From contig NZ_JALJRY010000017.1 of NCBI RefSeq assembly GCF_024519455.1, positions 140,005 through 204,004 of the forward strand: a stretch of DNA of 64,000 nucleotides. The letters run 5' to 3'. The translations under genes and the position numbers were made by a program. The notes under the pieces were generated by a model, which saw only the letters and a list, made by a program, of their open reading frames with translations, made no database searches and was not told the DNA's origin. Source of the DNA: Streptomyces sp. STR69. Its GTDB lineage: Bacteria > Actinomycetota > Actinomycetes > Streptomycetales > Streptomycetaceae. This document shows positions 61,120-64,000 of the stretch, piece by piece; position 1 is the stretch's first letter, and each line of letters starts with the position of its first letter.

Positions 61120-64000
61120 CTACGAATGCGTTCGCAGCAGGGTGCGCATCGTCCGCATCGCCACCGACAGGTTGGCGAGGTCGAACATCTCCGAGCCCTG
61201 GATCTCGTCCAAGGTGGTGCGGGCGCGGCCGAGGATCGCGGTGTTCTTCTTCTCCCACGCGATGAAGCGCTGCTCGGGGGTCGAGGTGCCGTTGCCCGCC
61301 GTCAGGATGTCGGCGGTCAGAGCCGCGTGGGCCGCGTACAGGTCCTCGCGGATGGAGGCGCGGGCCATCGACTGCCAGCGGTCCGCACGGGGCAACTCGA
61401 TGATGCGGTCCATGAGTTGGGTGATGTGCAGACGGTCGGCGAGGTCGTAGTAGACCTCGGCGACGTCCATCGGGTCCTTGCCCGTGCGGTCGGCCACCGA
61501 GACGATGTCGAGCGCCGGGAAGGCGGAGGAGAAGCCGGCCACGCGGGTGGCGAGTTCGGCGGGGACGCCGGCGCCGGTCAGCTCGTCGTAGATCTGCTGG
61601 TACCACTCCAGGTCCGCGCCGCGCAGCAACTTGGGCAGCTGCGACCACACTTGCTCGACGCGCTCGCCGAAGAACTCGACGGTCTCGGCGAGTTGGAGCG
61701 GCTGCGGCCGGTTGTTGAGCAGCCAGCGGGTGCCGCGCTCGCAGAGGCGACGCGAGTGCAGGCGGATGCGGGTCTGGACAGGTGCCTCGACGGTGTTGTC
61801 GAGGGCCTCCACGCCGTCCCACACCTCGGCCGCGTCGAAGATCGCGCGGGCCGCGGTCTGCGCCCGGACGATCTCCTCCAGGGAGGCCCCGGTCTCCTCG
61901 CGGAGGCGGTGCAGGAAGCTCGTACCGCCGGTGTTGACCGTGTCGTTGACGAGGACCGTGGTGACGATCTCGCGGTGCAGCGCGTGGGTGTCGATCTGCT
62001 CGGCGAACTTCTCGCGCAGCGCGGTCGGGAAGTAGGCGTGCAGCAGCGTGCGCAGGTAGGGGTCGTCGGGCAGCGAGGTGTGCAGCAGCTCGTCGGCGAC
62101 CGTGATCTTCGTGTACGCCAGCAGGACGGCCGTTTCCGGACTGGTCAACCCCTGTCCCTGGGCGAGGCGTTCGCGGATCTGGCGGTCGGTGGGCAGGAAC
62201 TCCAGGGCCCGGTCGAGGTGGCCCTCGCGGACCAGGGTGCGCATGAAGCGCTGCTGGGCGTGGAGCATGTCCTTGGACTGGGCGAGCGCGTTGGCGATCG
62301 CGGTGTTCTGCGCGTAGTTGTTGCGCAGGACGAGCGCGCCGACCTCGTCGGTCATCTCGGCGAGGATCTTGTTGCGCTGCTTGACGGTCATGTCGCCGTC
62401 GGTGACCAGGCCGTTGAGCAGGATCTTGATGTTCACCTCGTGGTCGGAGGTGTCCACGCCCGCGCTGTTGTCGATCGCGTCCGTGTTGATCTTGCCGCCC
62501 TGCTGGGCGAACTCGATCCGGCCGAGCTGGGTCAGGCCCAGGTTGCCGCCCTCGCCGACGACCTTGACGCGCAGGTCGGCGCCGTCGACCCGGATCGCGT
62601 CGTTGGCCTTGTCGCCGACGTCCGCGTGGGACTCGGTGCTGGCCTTGACGTACGTCCCGATGCCGCCGTTCCACAGCAGGTCGACCCGCGACTTGAGGAT
62701 CGCCTTCATCAGGTCGGCCGGTGTCATCTTGGCGACCTTGTCCTCGATGCCGAGGGCCTCGCGGACGTGGGCGTTGACCGGGATCGCCTTGGCCGTACGG
62801 GGGAAGACTCCGCCGCCGGCCGACAGCAGGTCGGTGTTGTAGTCGGCCCAACTGGAGCGCGGCAGCTCGAACATGCGGCGCCGCTCGGCGTACGAGATCG
62901 CCGCGTCCGGGGTCGGGTCGAGGAAGATGTGCCGGTGGTCGAAGGCGGCGACCAGGCGGATGTGCTCGCTGAGCAGCATGCCGTTGCCGAACACGTCACC
63001 GGACATGTCACCGACGCCGACGACCGTGAAGTCCTCGCTCTGCGTGTCGACGCCCAGCTCCCGGAAGTGCCGCTTGACGGACTCCCAAGCACCGCGCGCG
63101 GTGATGCCCATCTTCTTGTGGTCGTAGCCTGCGCTGCCGCCGGAGGCGAAGGCGTCGCCGAGCCAGAAGTTGTAGCTCTCGGCGACTCCGTTGGCGATGT
63201 CCGAGAAGGTGGCGGTGCCCTTGTCGGCGGCGACGACCAGGTAGGTGTCGTCCTCGTCGTGCCGGACGACGTCCGCCGGAGGGACGACCTCGCCGGCCAC
63301 CAGGTTGTCGGTGATGTCGAGCAGCGCCGAGATGAACATCTTGTAGCTGGCGATGCCCTCGGCGAGCCACGCGTCCCGGTCCACGCTCGGGTCCGGCAGC
63401 TGCTTGGCGACGAAGCCGCCCTTGGCGCCGACCGGCACGATGACGGTGTTCTTCACCATCTGCGCCTTGACCAGGCCGAGGATCTCGGTACGGAAGTCCT
63501 CGCGCCGGTCCGACCAGCGCAGCCCGCCGCGCGCGACCTTGCCGAAGCGCAGGTGCACGCCCTCGACGCGCGGCGAGTACACCCAGATCTCGTACGCCGG
63601 TCGCGGTGCGGGCAGGTCCGGGATGGCCTGCGGGTCGAACTTCATCGAGACGTACGCGTGCGCGTGCCCGCCGAGCGCTTCCTGGAAGAAGTTGGTGCGC
63701 AGGGTGGCCTTGATGACGGTCAGGAAGGACCGCAGGATGCGGTCCTCGTCGAGGCTCGCCACCTGGTCGAGGGCCGCGTCGACCTCTTCGAGGAGGGCGT
63801 CGACGATCTCGCGCCCGGCGCGCTGCCGGTCCGGCGACATCCGCGCCTCGAACAGGGAGACGAGCAGCCGGGTGGTGTGGACGTTGTTGCGGAGGGTGTC
63901 CTCCATGTAGTCCTGGCTGAAGGTGGAACCGGCCTGCCGCAGGTACTTGGCGTACGCCCGCAGCACCATCGCCTGCCGCCAGTCGATCCCGGCGCTCAGC
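61120..64000 (-). CDS. gdh: NAD-dependent glutamate dehydrogenase, large type, 5' end beyond window
   Basis: At least 960 C-terminal residues are visible; the frame stays open at 64000 (LSAGIDWRQAMVLRAYAKYL), so the start lies outside. Family text: RFGKVARGGLRWSDRREDFR, VGAKGGFVAKQLPD, VVGVGDMSGDVFGNGMLLSE and NGGIGTYVKASTESH. These belong to the roughly 1,600-residue bacterial NAD-GDH class first described in Streptomyces clavuligerus. It deaminates glutamate to 2-oxoglutarate. The real protein is much longer than the ATG at 63969 would give. Confidence 0.93.
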   Translation of the reverse strand, partial: LSAGIDWRQAMVLRAYAKYLRQAGSTFSQDYMEDTLRNNVHTTRLLVSLFEARMSPDRQRAGREIVDALLEEVDAALDQVASLDEDRILRSFLTVIKATLRTNFFQEALGGHAHAYVSMKFDPQAIPDLPAPRPAYEIWVYSPRVEGVHLRFGKVARGGLRWSDRREDFRTEILGLVKAQMVKNTVIVPVGAKGGFVAKQLPDPSVDRDAWLAEGIASYKMFISALLDITDNLVAGEVVPPADVVRHDEDDTYLVVAADKGTATFSDIANGVAESYNFWLGDAFASGGSAGYDHKKMGITARGAWESVKRHFRELGVDTQSEDFTVVGVGDMSGDVFGNGMLLSEHIRLVAAFDHRHIFLDPTPDAAISYAERRRMFELPRSSWADYNTDLLSAGGGVFPRTAKAIPVNAHVREALGIEDKVAKMTPADLMKAILKSRVDLLWNGGIGTYVKASTESHADVGDKANDAIRVDGADLRVKVVGEGGNLGLTQLGRIEFAQQGGKINTDAIDNSAGVDTSDHEVNIKILLNGLVTDGDMTVKQRNKILAEMTDEVGALVLRNNYAQNTAIANALAQSKDMLHAQQRFMRTLVREGHLDRALEFLPTDRQIRERLAQGQGLTSPETAVLLAYTKITVADELLHTSLPDDPYLRTLLHAYFPTALREKFAEQIDTHALHREIVTTVLVNDTVNTGGTSFLHRLREETGASLEEIVRAQTAARAIFDAAEVWDGVEALDNTVEAPVQTRIRLHSRRLCERGTRWLLNNRPQPLQLAETVEFFGERVEQVWSQLPKLLRGADLEWYQQIYDELTGAGVPAELATRVAGFSSAFPALDIVSVADRTGKDPMDVAEVYYDLADRLHITQLMDRIIELPRADRWQSMARASIREDLYAAHAALTADILTAGNGTSTPEQRFIAWEKKNTAILGRARTTLDEIQGSEMFDLANLSVAMRTMRTLLRTHS

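Overview
The window looks like the chromosomal core of a Streptomyces species. The evidence is very high G+C, codons that mostly end in G or C, frequent GTG and TTG starts, one in-frame TTA codon, actinobacterial genes such as pkaA/pkaB, nnaR, XRE/DUF397 pairs and a LAETG sortase substrate, and short interspersed hairpin repeats of the kind common in Streptomyces intergenic DNA. From memory, the backbone order (anti-sigma/sigma, nnaR, narK, matB, ssrA, smpB, ftsX/ftsE, prfB, pkaB, pkaA, ohr/ohrR, galE, gdh) matches the S. coelicolor SCO2953-SCO2999 region. That comparison is recalled, not computed.

Layout. 0-6.3 kb: a translationally coupled ECF sigma/zinc anti-sigma pair, a CGNR zinc-finger protein, a DUF1772 membrane protein, the HemD-like nitrogen regulator nnaR with the nitrate transporter narK, and a frameshifted beta-propeller gene. 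6.3-8.9 kb: an accessory patch with a broken PH-like membrane gene, an RsbW-type ATPase, an XRE regulator and two freshly duplicated DUF397 genes. 8.9-13.5 kb: a three-gene coupled operon (membrane/disordered protein, CE4-GT2 MatB, acyltransferase) for an extracellular N-acetylglucosamine polymer. 13.7-15.9 kb: a divergent LysR/MFS pair. 16.0-25.5 kb: an alpha-xyloside (probably xyloglucan oligosaccharide) cluster made of an ABC importer, a GH31 alpha-xylosidase, a LacI regulator with a TTA codon, and a secreted GH3 enzyme. It has a perfect 14-bp operator just after the promoter.

25.5-35.3 kb is housekeeping: tmRNA, smpB, an S41 protease, ftsX/ftsE, a zinc-ribbon protein, a LAETG surface protein, prfB and the Ser/Thr kinases pkaB and pkaA. 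35.7-39.2 kb holds an unusual FHA plus EccC/FtsK-like ATPase. 39.4-43.0 kb is a second sugar ABC importer whose first permease carries a MalF-P2-like extracytoplasmic insert.

43.1-61 kb is largely a cell-wall glycopolymer region. It has three tandem GT2/CDP-glycerol glycerophosphotransferase fusions, polytopic GT-C-type proteins, galE coupled to an ADP-ribosylglycohydrolase gene, a TagGH-type ABC exporter and a GtrA flippase, with ohr/ohrR in the middle. The most striking non-coding object is the 540-bp gap between a TetR gene and the TagG-like exporter gene, which carries about seven copies of a 26-28 bp imperfect palindrome. The window ends inside a large NAD-glutamate dehydrogenase gene preceded by a perfect 20-bp hairpin.
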